DNA from: SIAQ01 sp963767835
GTDB taxonomy: Bacteria; Planctomycetota; Planctomycetia; Gemmatales; Gemmataceae
DNA: 64,000 nt
Assembly: GCA_963767835.1 (NCBI GenBank)
Contig: CAVYFY010000019.1
Span: 124,001-188,000, forward strand
Reading direction: 5' to 3'
The translations under genes were made by a program, and so were the position numbers. Positions 1 to 8,167 of this stretch are shown in pieces. How positions within the stretch are numbered: position 1 is the first letter of the stretch; each line of letters begins with the position of its first letter. The notes under the pieces were generated by a model that ran no database searches, had not been told where the DNA came from, and saw only the letters and a program-made list of their open reading frames with translations.

Positions 1-661
1 CTGGCGGTCGCCCGCGCCCTCGCCGAAATCACCCAGCAAAAGGATCGCGATGCCGTCACGCTGGCCCAGCTGGTCGGCCGCGGACGGCGTTCGGCGCTCG
101 GCGTACACGGATTCGCGGCCGGCGGGTTCCTGGTCGAAGCGGGCAAGCGCGATCCGGACACAATCGCGCCGCTGGTGGGCCGCTGGGAGTTCCCGGCCGA
201 ATGGAGCGTCCTCTTGATCGTGCCGCGCGGCAAACAGGGGACGCATGGAACGCGCGAGCTGGACGCCTTCGCCGATTTGTCGCGCCGCCCGGCCGATGAT
301 CGCACGACGGAGATTCTCAGCCGAATCGTCTTGCTCGGCCTGATCCCCGCCCTGCTCGAACGCGACCTGCCTACTTTCGGCGAGTCGCTCCACGACTTTA
401 ACCGGCGCGTCGGCACGCTGTTTCAACCCGCGCAAGGCGACATCTACAGCGATCCGCGGCGCGGCCATCATCCAGGCGGTGCGCTCGTTCGGCATCCCCG
501 GCGTCGGGCAAAGCTCATGGGGGCCGGCGATTTTCGCGATTGTTGCTGCGGATCAAGCGGCGGATTTGCGCGATTGGCTGGTGAGCAAGCAGCAAGTCGC
601 GCCGGAGGAAATTAACTTGACGCGGGCGTGCCGGCAAGGCGCCGTGATGAACGAGACATGA
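1..661 (+). CDS. Partial beta-RFAP synthase-like protein, one frameshift
   Basis: The window opens inside a protein resembling beta-ribofuranosylaminobenzene 5'-phosphate synthase, which joins PRPP and p-aminobenzoate in methanopterin cofactor synthesis. The 5' end lies outside the window. Visible features are a glycine-rich stretch (GRGRRSALGVHGF) near residue 30 and the C-terminal block GIPGVGQSSWGPAIFAI typical of this family. The reading frame changes near base 455: the first part reads to GDIYSDPR in frame 1, and AAIIQAVRSFGIPGVG continues in frame 2 to a TGA at 659-661. This equals one inserted base or two missing bases. Planctomycetes are known to carry methanopterin-linked C1 genes, so the call fits the host. 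No other pathway gene is visible in the window. Confidence 0.72.
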
Positions 662-738
662 TTGCGATCCGAGGACGAGCTCATGCTGGATTCAGCTGCG
701 CTACCCCCATGAATCGCATTCGATATGAGGCTTGGGCG

Positions 739-1380
739 TTACCAATCGCTGCTGCCGACGCGCTCGAAGGCCTTGCCGACGCCGAGGCGGTAGCAGAGCA
801 GGTCGAATTGTTCGCGGTGGCTCAGATCGGTTGAATGAAGATGCTCGCCTTCGGTGATCAGCTTCATGCGGTCGTTCTTGGCGATGCCGTGCGCTTTCAT
901 GACCGCTTCGAATGGCTTCAGGTTGGACGCGTAGACGACCAGGAGCTTATGCTCATCGAACTGCACTTCCATCGGGCCTTCGGTGGACATGATGGCCAGG
1001 CCGGTGCAGCCGTCGTTGAGGAGCAGGTCTTCGTAATCGCAGCAATGGCTCTTAAGGACGGGAAGGTCCATCGCCTCGCGGAAGAGGTCTTCGTGCTGGC
1101 TGCCGGTCGAGTTGTGGCTGGTTTCGAGGACGACATCGACGACATCGCCGAGCGGATCGAGCAGATCGAGGAAGACCTCGAACAGTATTTCGCGGGAAAC
1201 GGCGGCGGCCAGCACGGGAACCGAGAAATTCGCCTTGGCGTCTCGGTAGGTGTCAATCCGATAGCCCTGCTTCGGCACCACTGGCAGGCCAACGGCGGGA
1301 CGGATGGCGTCCGTCAGCCAGAAGTCGCCATAACGATCCACCTGCAGATGATCGGTCATTTTTGTTTCGGTCACGTGCAT
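739..1380 (-). CDS. Conserved hypothetical protein, 213 aa
   Basis: I do not recognise this protein. The frame is open further upstream, but the ATG at 1380 is preferred: it has AGGG a few bases upstream, and the upstream extension (rich in Cys and Arg) looks non-coding. A second ATG at 1359 is possible. The protein is acidic and soluble, with no signal peptide or membrane segment. It has a run of hydrophobic and acidic residues (LDLLDPLGDVVDVVLE), a CCDYEDLLLNDGCTG segment and an HSTDLSHREQFD segment. The regular alternation of hydrophobic and charged residues and the strong GC3 bias support real coding. It ends tail to tail with the upstream + strand gene. Confidence 0.6.
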   Translation of the reverse strand: MHVTETKMTDHLQVDRYGDFWLTDAIRPAVGLPVVPKQGYRIDTYRDAKANFSVPVLAAAVSREILFEVFLDLLDPLGDVVDVVLETSHNSTGSQHEDLFREAMDLPVLKSHCCDYEDLLLNDGCTGLAIMSTEGPMEVQFDEHKLLVVYASNLKPFEAVMKAHGIAKNDRMKLITEGEHLHSTDLSHREQFDLLCYRLGVGKAFERVGSSDW

Positions 1381-1680
1381 ACCCTGCGTTAGTTGGGGAC
1401 ATGTTCTTTCCTGGCACGCGAATCCAGCGTGCCCGCTCCGCCATGCCGGAATTCTTGCGAATTCCGCTACCTCCGACCGCGGCAGGCACGCGGTTGAACA
1501 AACATAGCTTGCGTTTGGCCCCGCGGCCAATGCCTTGCAACAAATTCTATGCGCCGACTTGAGTCAAAATTGAAAATCGTTGCGGTGTGGGCGATTGCGC
1601 CGCTAGGACGCTTGGGCGCAGGCGAATCCGACCCTTCCGGAAGCGCGGGCGGAATCGCTCATTCAGTAGTTCCAAAAGAA

Positions 1681-1794
1681 TCTAGCCACGGATGAAACAC
1701 GGATTGAACACGGATAAAAGGCAGAGTGGAAGAAACGAGGATTAACGACCTGCTTCTCATCCGTGTTCCGTCTGTGTTTCATCCGTGGCCTAGA
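1681..1794. repeat. Dispersed palindromic element, CCACGGAT family, copy 1
   Basis: The left arm carries three spaced copies of a CACGGAT-like unit (CCACGGATGAAACACGG and so on) and the right arm is its imperfect reverse complement, ending ATCCGTGGCCTAGA. The loop begins AAAAGGCAGAGTGGA, which is shared with the copy at 52972-53080. It lies between the hypothetical gene and the transglutaminase-like gene. The rest of 1381-1929 shows no gene. Confidence 0.85.
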
Positions 1795-1929
1795 TTTCTG
1801 AAACTACTGACATTGGATTTGCGGCGAATACCGCCGGTTTCGATTGCAATGGTTTGGGATTTTCGCGTAGACTACTGTGGTCGGCGCCGGCTTGGCTGGC
1901 GAAGCCCGGATATCCACGCGGAGGTTGCC

Positions 1930-3456
1930 ATGCGATTTTGCCTCGCTTCCCTCATTGCCCTGGGCCTGTGCACATCCCCGGTCTTCGCGCAGGGCAAGGT
2001 GCTCCTGGAAACCTGGGACGCCGCCTATCTCGGCGATGGCAAAGCGGGCTACATCCGCACCATTGCCAAGGAGATCAATCAAGACGGCAAAAAGCTCGTC
2101 CACACCACCCTCCAATTGCGCCTCACCGTCAAACGATTCAACGACACCATCCAGATGTCCATGGACACAGGCACCATCGAAGCCCCCGACGGCAAAGTCA
2201 CCGGCGTCTTCATGAAACAATTCCTCGGCAAAAAGCAGCAACTGCAAATCGACGGCGCCGTCGCCGGCAGGCAAATCGAACTCAAGCTGAACGGCTCGAC
2301 CCCCCTCAAGCCCGCCCCCTGGAATCCCGATGTCCTCGGGCTTTTCAAGCAGCAATCCCTCTTCCGCGACCGCAACATCAAGCCGGAGGATCGCTTCACC
2401 TATCTCAGTTTTGAGCCGAGCATCAATCTGGTGCTTAAGACCGAAGTCGTCGCCAAGGGCTATCGCGAGATCGCAATCAAAGGCGCCAAAAGCAAGAAAA
2501 AGCTGCTCCTGGTGGAAACGATCCCCGAAAAAGTCGATTTCAAACGCGGCGACAAGACCGAAAAGATCCAGCTGCCGGTGGTGCAGGCCTGGCTGGACGA
2601 CAAGTTCGAACCGGTTAAATCCGAGGTCGAGGTCCCTGGCCTCGGGCCTATTGTCATGTATCGCGTGAGCAAGGAAGCGGCCCTCGCGCCAGGCCCCGTG
2701 GCGCAGCTGACCGACATTGGCATTAGCCAACTGGTGCGTCTGAAGGGACGCATTCTCAATCCCTACGAAACCACCGCTGCCGTCTACCGGGTCACCATCC
2801 GCGATGACGATAATGTCGCAACCACATTTTCACGTGACGATCGCCAGCAAGTCAAAAATGTGGAAGGGAATACGTTTGAACTGCACGTCAAGGCAAGCAA
2901 GGGATTGAAGGGTGACGCTGAAAAGGAACCAGCTGCCGAGTTTCTCCAAAGTTCGTATTTTATCAATTCAGCGGATGACAAGGTAAAGGAGCTGGCACGC
3001 AAGGCCGTCGGTGCCGAAACCGATTCCTGGAAGAAGGCGCTGCGGATCGAGCGCTGGGTGCATGCCAATATGAAGGTGACTGCGGACGAGGCACTGGCGA
3101 CGGCGGACCACGTGGCGCGGACGCTGGAAGGGGACTGCACGGAATTTGCCATGCTCACCGCCGCGATGTGCCGGGCTGAGGGGGTGCCAAGCCGGACCGC
3201 CATCGGCTTGATTTACGCGGAACCAGCGGATGCCAAACGGGCGCCTTGCTTTGCGTTTCATATGTGGACGGAGGTTTGGATTTCCGGCCGCTGGATTGCG
3301 ATTGATGCGACGCTGGGGAAGGGCTACGTCGGTGCGACGCACCTGAAGATTACGGACCATAGCTGGCACGATGAGCGCACGATGACGCCGATTTTTCCGG
3401 TCATCCGGGTTGTCGGACGCGTGACGATCGATGTCTTGAGCGTGGAAAAGCGCTGA
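1930..3456 (+). CDS. Secreted transglutaminase-like protein, 508 aa
   Basis: The open frame runs upstream, but ATG 1930 follows GAGG at 1921 and begins a clean signal peptide (MRFCLASLIALGLCTSPVFA), so this start is chosen. The C-terminal part is a transglutaminase-like (papain-fold) domain. The catalytic triad can be read as Cys403 (GDCTEFA), His444 (FHMWTEVW) and Asp459 (IDATLGKG). The middle is a beta-rich region of unknown function. Bacterial members of this family are mostly proteases or cross-linking enzymes acting outside the cytoplasm, so a periplasmic protein-processing role is likely but not shown. The gene stands alone, with a repeat element upstream. Confidence 0.85.
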   Translation: MRFCLASLIALGLCTSPVFAQGKVLLETWDAAYLGDGKAGYIRTIAKEINQDGKKLVHTTLQLRLTVKRFNDTIQMSMDTGTIEAPDGKVTGVFMKQFLGKKQQLQIDGAVAGRQIELKLNGSTPLKPAPWNPDVLGLFKQQSLFRDRNIKPEDRFTYLSFEPSINLVLKTEVVAKGYREIAIKGAKSKKKLLLVETIPEKVDFKRGDKTEKIQLPVVQAWLDDKFEPVKSEVEVPGLGPIVMYRVSKEAALAPGPVAQLTDIGISQLVRLKGRILNPYETTAAVYRVTIRDDDNVATTFSRDDRQQVKNVEGNTFELHVKASKGLKGDAEKEPAAEFLQSSYFINSADDKVKELARKAVGAETDSWKKALRIERWVHANMKVTADEALATADHVARTLEGDCTEFAMLTAAMCRAEGVPSRTAIGLIYAEPADAKRAPCFAFHMWTEVWISGRWIAIDATLGKGYVGATHLKITDHSWHDERTMTPIFPVIRVVGRVTIDVLSVEKR

Positions 3457-3861
3457 GGGCCGGCCGATGCCGATTAAAGCTTAAGCGAAAAAAAACCGCA
3501 ATTTCATCAGATTTTTTCTTGAGAAATGCGAATCTCTCCGATACTTTGTAAAGACACGAACGTCTATATTCGTGAGCAAACGCAGGATGTGCAAAGCGAG
3601 CCGCTCTCAGTCAGAGTAGAACCCAATGCGCGGAAGCGCTCGAAAATAGCAAGGAACCAGTTTTATTCTCGTCCGTATCACCAAGGATCGCATCCTCCCT
3701 GCATGGACAAATCTTGACAAGAAGCAAATTCAGGCCGACTCAGGCATGGTTGAAATAGGCCGATCAATCGTCAATAGACCGGGCACAGGAAAGCAAGGAA
3801 TGGGCAAGCGAACACAACAGGAAGGCCGCCGGGGGCACCCGAGGTGGACCGAGGAAACGCG
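3457..3861. other. Intergenic region, no gene supported
   Basis: About 400 bases, more AT-rich than the flanking genes. A 63-codon open frame at 3526-3717 has no ribosome binding site and no coding bias, so it is not called. The promoter of the helicase-like gene probably lies here, but no clear -35/-10 pair stands out. Confidence 0.5.
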
Positions 3862-6855
3862 ATGACGGCTCGGCATAAGCAAGCCTCTGAATGCGCACTT
3901 GCCGGCACCCCCCTTGCATCCGCCAACGGCAGCGAGAACGGCGCGGGGCGATCAGGCCCGCTCGCGTGGGAAGATTGGTTCCGTCATGCCGGCCCGCAGC
4001 AGCGCGCCCTTGCCCTCGGCCTGGCGAGGCAACAAGGCTTTCTCTACGCGCATCAACTGCCCGCCGTATCCAATGGCAAGACGCCCACTGTCACGGCGGA
4101 ATCGCACGCCTCCACGCTCCTCGCACGCATCCTGCATGGCAAGGTCGAGACATTCCCGCCGCTCGCCGATCTGCCGCTCTGCTGCCTGGATGGCGAGCTT
4201 GACGACGTGCAGCAGCAAGCGGTCCTGCGCGCCCTGGCGACGCCCGACATCTTCCTCCTGCAAGGACTGCCAGGCACGGGCAAATCGCGCGTCCTGGCCG
4301 AAATTATCCGCCAGGCCGCCCGCCGTGGCTGGCGCACGCTCTTGCTGGCAGGACACACCGCTTCGCTTGACGTCGTGCTGGAACGACTGGTCGGCAAAAC
4401 CGAAGTGCTCGCCCTGCGCTTGCTCGAAGCCGCCGAAAAGCTCGAATCGCTTCCCGTCTGGTTGCGCGGCCTAACCCTCGACGAGCAAAAGAAGGCATTC
4501 TGCGAGCGCGTGCAGGCCGGGGCCCGTGGCAATCGCGATCAGGTCGAGGCCGCCTGCCAACGCTACGGCGAGCAGGGGCCGCTCTGGCTCGAATTGCAAG
4601 CCTGCGCCGACCGTTGTCGGCAATTGCAAGCGCGTCGCCAACGACTGCTCGATTTACAACAGCTGATTGAGGCCCCGGCGCCAGTGCAGGCCGACGCGGA
4701 ATCTGACGACGCGCTCAAGGCCCCGCGCGCAGCGATCGAGCAGTGCGATCAGGATTTAGCTCGGCTCAGCGCTCGCATCGCCGCCCTGGAACCGGGTTAC
4801 CTTGCCAAAAAGCATGGCCGCTTCTGGACCCTTGCTTTCTGGGGAAATCTGTTCACCAGCCGCGTTCTTACGGAAATGGAAGGGGCCCGCGGGGAACGCG
4901 CCGAGGCCCAGAAGCGGAAGGATGCGCTGCTCCAGGAAATTGTCCAGGTCGAGCGGCAACAGGCCGAATTGCGCGACCGGCGCACCCAGGAGCGGACCGC
5001 GCTGCTTGCGGCTGAACCGGCGGCCGACCCGGAAGCCATTCGCGGCGAGCTGGATGCCCTGGAGGAGGACCAGCGCCGGCTGGACCACGAATGGACCGAG
5101 CGCTGCCGTTGCCTTGGCGCCGAGTCGATCGCGCGAACATCCGAGGCGATCGCCGCGGCGCAGCAGGCCTGGCAGCGCAGAAAATTGCTTGGCGAGGAAG
5201 AATGCCAGTTCGCGCATCAATGGGCGAAGTTCATTGAAGAATCCGCGCCGCATTGTGCATCGCAGCTCGCGAGCTTTGCCAACCTGCTGGCGGGAACGGC
5301 AGCGCGCTGGCACACCGACGCCGGCTTCCGGGACGCCGTGGCCCCGTTTGACCTCGTCATTGTCGAAGATGCCGACACGTTCAGCGACGCCGACGTGCTC
5401 AGGCTGTCCCGGCAGGGAACGCGCTGCCTGCTGGTGGCGCCGGCGATCATGGCGGCGCCTCCGGCGCTCGAAAAACCGAGCCGGCCGACGGCTGCCAACC
5501 TGGCCGCATCCGCCTGCTGGCGGCGGCTGTGGCAGGCCCTGGGGGGTGACGCCGGTTGTTGGCCCCACGTCTGGCTGCGCGATGGCGACCGCCTCGTCTG
5601 CCAGCTCACGCCTCTCGCCGCCGAGGACCGTCAGCACCTTGAACACGAAAGCCTCGCCGATGCCCCGGACATTGAGCTGGGCATCTTGCAGCGTCCCTCG
5701 GCTCGGCCGTGCCTCGCCCAGGTCACCTTTGGCCCGAACATCACTTTCGCCGACGCCTTTGCTTTCATGGTCCGCGAAGTCCAGGAATTCCCCGTTCAGC
5801 CGCTGGGCCGCACCGCCTGGTGGCGCGAAGACGATCGGCGCGTCTGCCGGCATCTCGGCCCGGCCAATAGCCGCGTGCAGACCTGGCTCGACATTGAACC
5901 GGGCCTGCGCCTCGGAGCGACGGCAGACGGCGGCGGCGAGCCCATGCGAATTGCCGCCATCGAGTTCGACAAGTCCGCCGGCTGGGACCGCGCCAAGGCC
6001 GACGCCTGGCTTGCCCACCATCGCCCCATTCGCGACCATGAGCGCACCGTCCACTTGCAGACTTGCTACCGATTCCAGCATTCCCTCGCCAAGGTTGTGT
6101 GCAGCGTGGTGCGCAACGGGGAATGGCTGTCGAATTCCACCCCTCGCCCCGGTACTCCGGAGAGCGGAGCCGGGGGTGAGAGGTCCGATCTCCCCTCGCC
6201 CACCGGGAGAGGGGTCGGGGGTGAGGGGTCCGAGGCTTCGGGCTTCGAGTTCATCCCCGTGCCGGCGGCGCCAAAGCCAGAACCGGCCGGCCTGGAGCTC
6301 GATTTGTCAGCGCCGCGCAGCGCGGACAAGCTCCCCACCGGTTTGAGGCACGGCTTACCAACGCGCGGCTTCGTCAATTACCTCGAAGCCCAGGCGCTGA
6401 TCCGCCGGCTCGAAGCCTTTTCGCAGCAGGAGGCCGCCGACACTTGCCGGGTCGCGGTGCTCGCACTTTACGAGGGCCAGGCGATCCTGTTGCGCCGGCT
6501 GGTCGAGCAATCCGAGATTCTGCGTGCCCGCCGCCATCCCCTGGAGATCGCGTTGCCGAGCCGACTGCACCAGCGCGAGTGCGACGTGGTTTTTCTCAGC
6601 CTGACCCGCAGCCATCCGCACCGTGTGACGGCATTCGGCGCGGACGTGCGCGAGCTGCCGATTGCTTTGACGCGTGCCCGGACCCGTCTGTTCGTCTTCG
6701 GCGACCTTGGCGCTCTGTGCCATCGCTTGGCCTGCAATGGCACGCTGGAACCTCACGCCGCCCAGCAAGAGCATGAGCACCTCTCACGCCTTCTGGCTTT
6801 CGTCCAACCCCAATTCCATGCCGCGGCCAACGGCGTTGCCAAAGCCAATGCTTAG
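3862..6855 (+). CDS. Superfamily 1 helicase-like ATPase, 997 aa
   Basis: ATG 3862 is chosen because GAGG sits 7 bases upstream; a GTG 18 bases earlier is in frame. Residues 135-142 form a Walker A motif (GLPGTGKS) after LDDVQQQAVLRAL, the Q-motif-like start of UPF1/RecD-type helicases. Around residue 500, LVIVEDADTF is the Walker B (DExx-like) motif. Residues 935-950 (ALTRARTRLFVFGD) match helicase motif VI. A long charged segment between about 225 and 460 is probably coiled coil. It likely acts on nucleic acid in the cytoplasm; substrate and partner are unknown. Residues about 760-791 are encoded by a palindromic repeat (see the repeat at 6138-6233). The gene stands alone. Confidence 0.75.
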   Translation: MTARHKQASECALAGTPLASANGSENGAGRSGPLAWEDWFRHAGPQQRALALGLARQQGFLYAHQLPAVSNGKTPTVTAESHASTLLARILHGKVETFPPLADLPLCCLDGELDDVQQQAVLRALATPDIFLLQGLPGTGKSRVLAEIIRQAARRGWRTLLLAGHTASLDVVLERLVGKTEVLALRLLEAAEKLESLPVWLRGLTLDEQKKAFCERVQAGARGNRDQVEAACQRYGEQGPLWLELQACADRCRQLQARRQRLLDLQQLIEAPAPVQADAESDDALKAPRAAIEQCDQDLARLSARIAALEPGYLAKKHGRFWTLAFWGNLFTSRVLTEMEGARGERAEAQKRKDALLQEIVQVERQQAELRDRRTQERTALLAAEPAADPEAIRGELDALEEDQRRLDHEWTERCRCLGAESIARTSEAIAAAQQAWQRRKLLGEEECQFAHQWAKFIEESAPHCASQLASFANLLAGTAARWHTDAGFRDAVAPFDLVIVEDADTFSDADVLRLSRQGTRCLLVAPAIMAAPPALEKPSRPTAANLAASACWRRLWQALGGDAGCWPHVWLRDGDRLVCQLTPLAAEDRQHLEHESLADAPDIELGILQRPSARPCLAQVTFGPNITFADAFAFMVREVQEFPVQPLGRTAWWREDDRRVCRHLGPANSRVQTWLDIEPGLRLGATADGGGEPMRIAAIEFDKSAGWDRAKADAWLAHHRPIRDHERTVHLQTCYRFQHSLAKVVCSVVRNGEWLSNSTPRPGTPESGAGGERSDLPSPTGRGVGGEGSEASGFEFIPVPAAPKPEPAGLELDLSAPRSADKLPTGLRHGLPTRGFVNYLEAQALIRRLEAFSQQEAADTCRVAVLALYEGQAILLRRLVEQSEILRARRHPLEIALPSRLHQRECDVVFLSLTRSHPHRVTAFGADVRELPIALTRARTRLFVFGDLGALCHRLACNGTLEPHAAQQEHEHLSRLLAFVQPQFHAAANGVAKANA
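6138..6233. repeat. Palindromic repeat inside the helicase-like gene
   Basis: Two adjacent imperfect hairpins built from CCCCTCGCCC and GGGGTGAGGG units lie inside the coding frame and are translated as a Gly/Pro/Ser/Arg-rich stretch. The length keeps the frame open. Similar CCCCTCGCC-type sequence occurs inside tdh (14469-14575). Confidence 0.8.
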
Positions 6856-6928
6856 CCCAAAGATTCACCGCGGCGCCGGAAAAGGAGTTGCGTCCCCTTT
6901 TTTCGCCCGCCCACGCACGCAGCGCCTA

Positions 6929-8041
6929 TCAGGTGGGTGACGGCACATTTTGACTCATGGCCTCAACGATGCGCCGCGGCGGCTTGCCGAACAATTTCTC
7001 ATACTCCGCCCGCGTCGGCTCCAATCGCACCTTCACCTTGTCCGCGTGCCCTTTGGCGATGTCGGCCAGCTTGTGATTCGTGAACGGATTGCGGAAGCGG
7101 TCGAATGTCTCGTCCGCGAATGCCGCCACCAAATCGAGCCGATGCGCCAACGTCGGCACGATCTCCTCGTACATCAGATCGCGCACCCAGCGGGCGGCGG
7201 CTTTGTCGGCGAGCAATTCTTGCACCGTCTCGAATTGGCCGAGAAATCTGCCAACCATCGCCGTGTGCGTGCCGTTGAGGATGCGCACCTTGCGCAGGAA
7301 AAACGGCGCGATGTCATAGCTCACGCGCAACGCCGGATGCTCGAACAGTGTCACGCCCTTGTTCTGCGGTTTTTCGAGTGCCCAGAGATAATACGGCTCC
7401 GCGCAGATCAAAAGCGGATCGGATTCCGCCAGCGCCGGCTCCGGCAGCGTCACGATGCAATCGACCAGGCTGTTGAGCCAAACGCATTCATTTTTGACCC
7501 ATCTGCGGAATTCATCCGGCAAGCCCCACGCCTGGCTCTGCGCGACGATCAGCTCCACCAGCTTGTCCGCATTGCGCTCGATCAATTCGCACGGCAGCAT
7601 CGTCGGCGCCGGCATCTTCGCCTGGAATCGCGCCCACAGCACATGCGTCAATTTGGCCGGCAGCGTTTGCGGCGGGGTCGCGATCGTATCGGCGGCGTTC
7701 AGCACGTAGCCCGATTCCGTCGCGTTGGTAACGACGAAGCGCAAGCCGGGAGATGTCGCGAACGCCAGCACCTCGCGCCATTGCGTGTCGGATGTCAACA
7801 CCCGGCTGATCGATTGCACGCGTTCATGCCGCTGCACCAACTCCCCATCCTGGTAGCCGCGCACCAGCACGTCGTAACCGTGCGGGCTGGCGTTCAGCAG
7901 TTCCGAGCGCCGATCGGCGGAGCGCTGCACGACGACGATGCGGCCGACGTTCTGCCCGCACTCGTTGGCCTGATGCACAAAGCGGTCGAAGAACGCACGC
8001 AAGAATCGGCCGGCGCCAAATTGCAGAATGGTTTCGGACAT
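6929..8041 (-). CDS. Tagaturonate reductase-like (mannitol dehydrogenase family), 370 aa
   Basis: The N-terminus MSETILQFGAGRFLRAFFD matches the NAD-binding start of tagaturonate/fructuronate reductases, which reduce keto-uronates to aldonates in hexuronate breakdown. Other family signs are FVVTNATESGY, WVKNECVWLNSLVDCIV and KVRILNGTHTAMVG. The ATG at 8041 has GGAG 6 bases upstream; the frame extends nine codons further but lacks a site there. It is shorter than the E. coli enzyme (about 480 aa), as are many non-proteobacterial members. It follows the broken heme protein gene on the same strand, with a long hairpin between. Mannitol dehydrogenase itself is the main alternative. Confidence 0.72.
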   Translation of the reverse strand: MSETILQFGAGRFLRAFFDRFVHQANECGQNVGRIVVVQRSADRRSELLNASPHGYDVLVRGYQDGELVQRHERVQSISRVLTSDTQWREVLAFATSPGLRFVVTNATESGYVLNAADTIATPPQTLPAKLTHVLWARFQAKMPAPTMLPCELIERNADKLVELIVAQSQAWGLPDEFRRWVKNECVWLNSLVDCIVTLPEPALAESDPLLICAEPYYLWALEKPQNKGVTLFEHPALRVSYDIAPFFLRKVRILNGTHTAMVGRFLGQFETVQELLADKAAARWVRDLMYEEIVPTLAHRLDLVAAFADETFDRFRNPFTNHKLADIAKGHADKVKVRLEPTRAEYEKLFGKPPRRIVEAMSQNVPSPT

Positions 8042-8057
8042 CCGATGCTCCAAACCA

Positions 8058-8162
8058 AATTTAGCCACGGATTAAACACGGATTGAACACGGATAAATGC
8101 AAATGCAGAAAATCAGGCCGCATTTATCCGTGTTCAATCCGTGTTTAATCCGTGGCTAAATT
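8058..8162. repeat. Perfect 43-bp palindrome, CCACGGAT family, copy 2
   Basis: Bases 8058-8100 are the exact reverse complement of 8120-8162, with a 19-base loop. The arm contains CCACGGATTAAACACGG and related units. It fills the space between the stop of the heme protein gene (8168) and the ribosome binding site of the reductase gene, so its hairpin could act as a terminator or mRNA-end barrier. Confidence 0.92.
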
Positions 8163-8167
8163 CGCGT

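Noticed and set aside
3526..3717. 63-codon frame
   Set aside because: No ribosome site, no coding bias, no motif.
4756..6081. 441-codon frame opposite the helicase-like gene
   Set aside because: No family pattern; lies inside an intact coding frame with Walker motifs.
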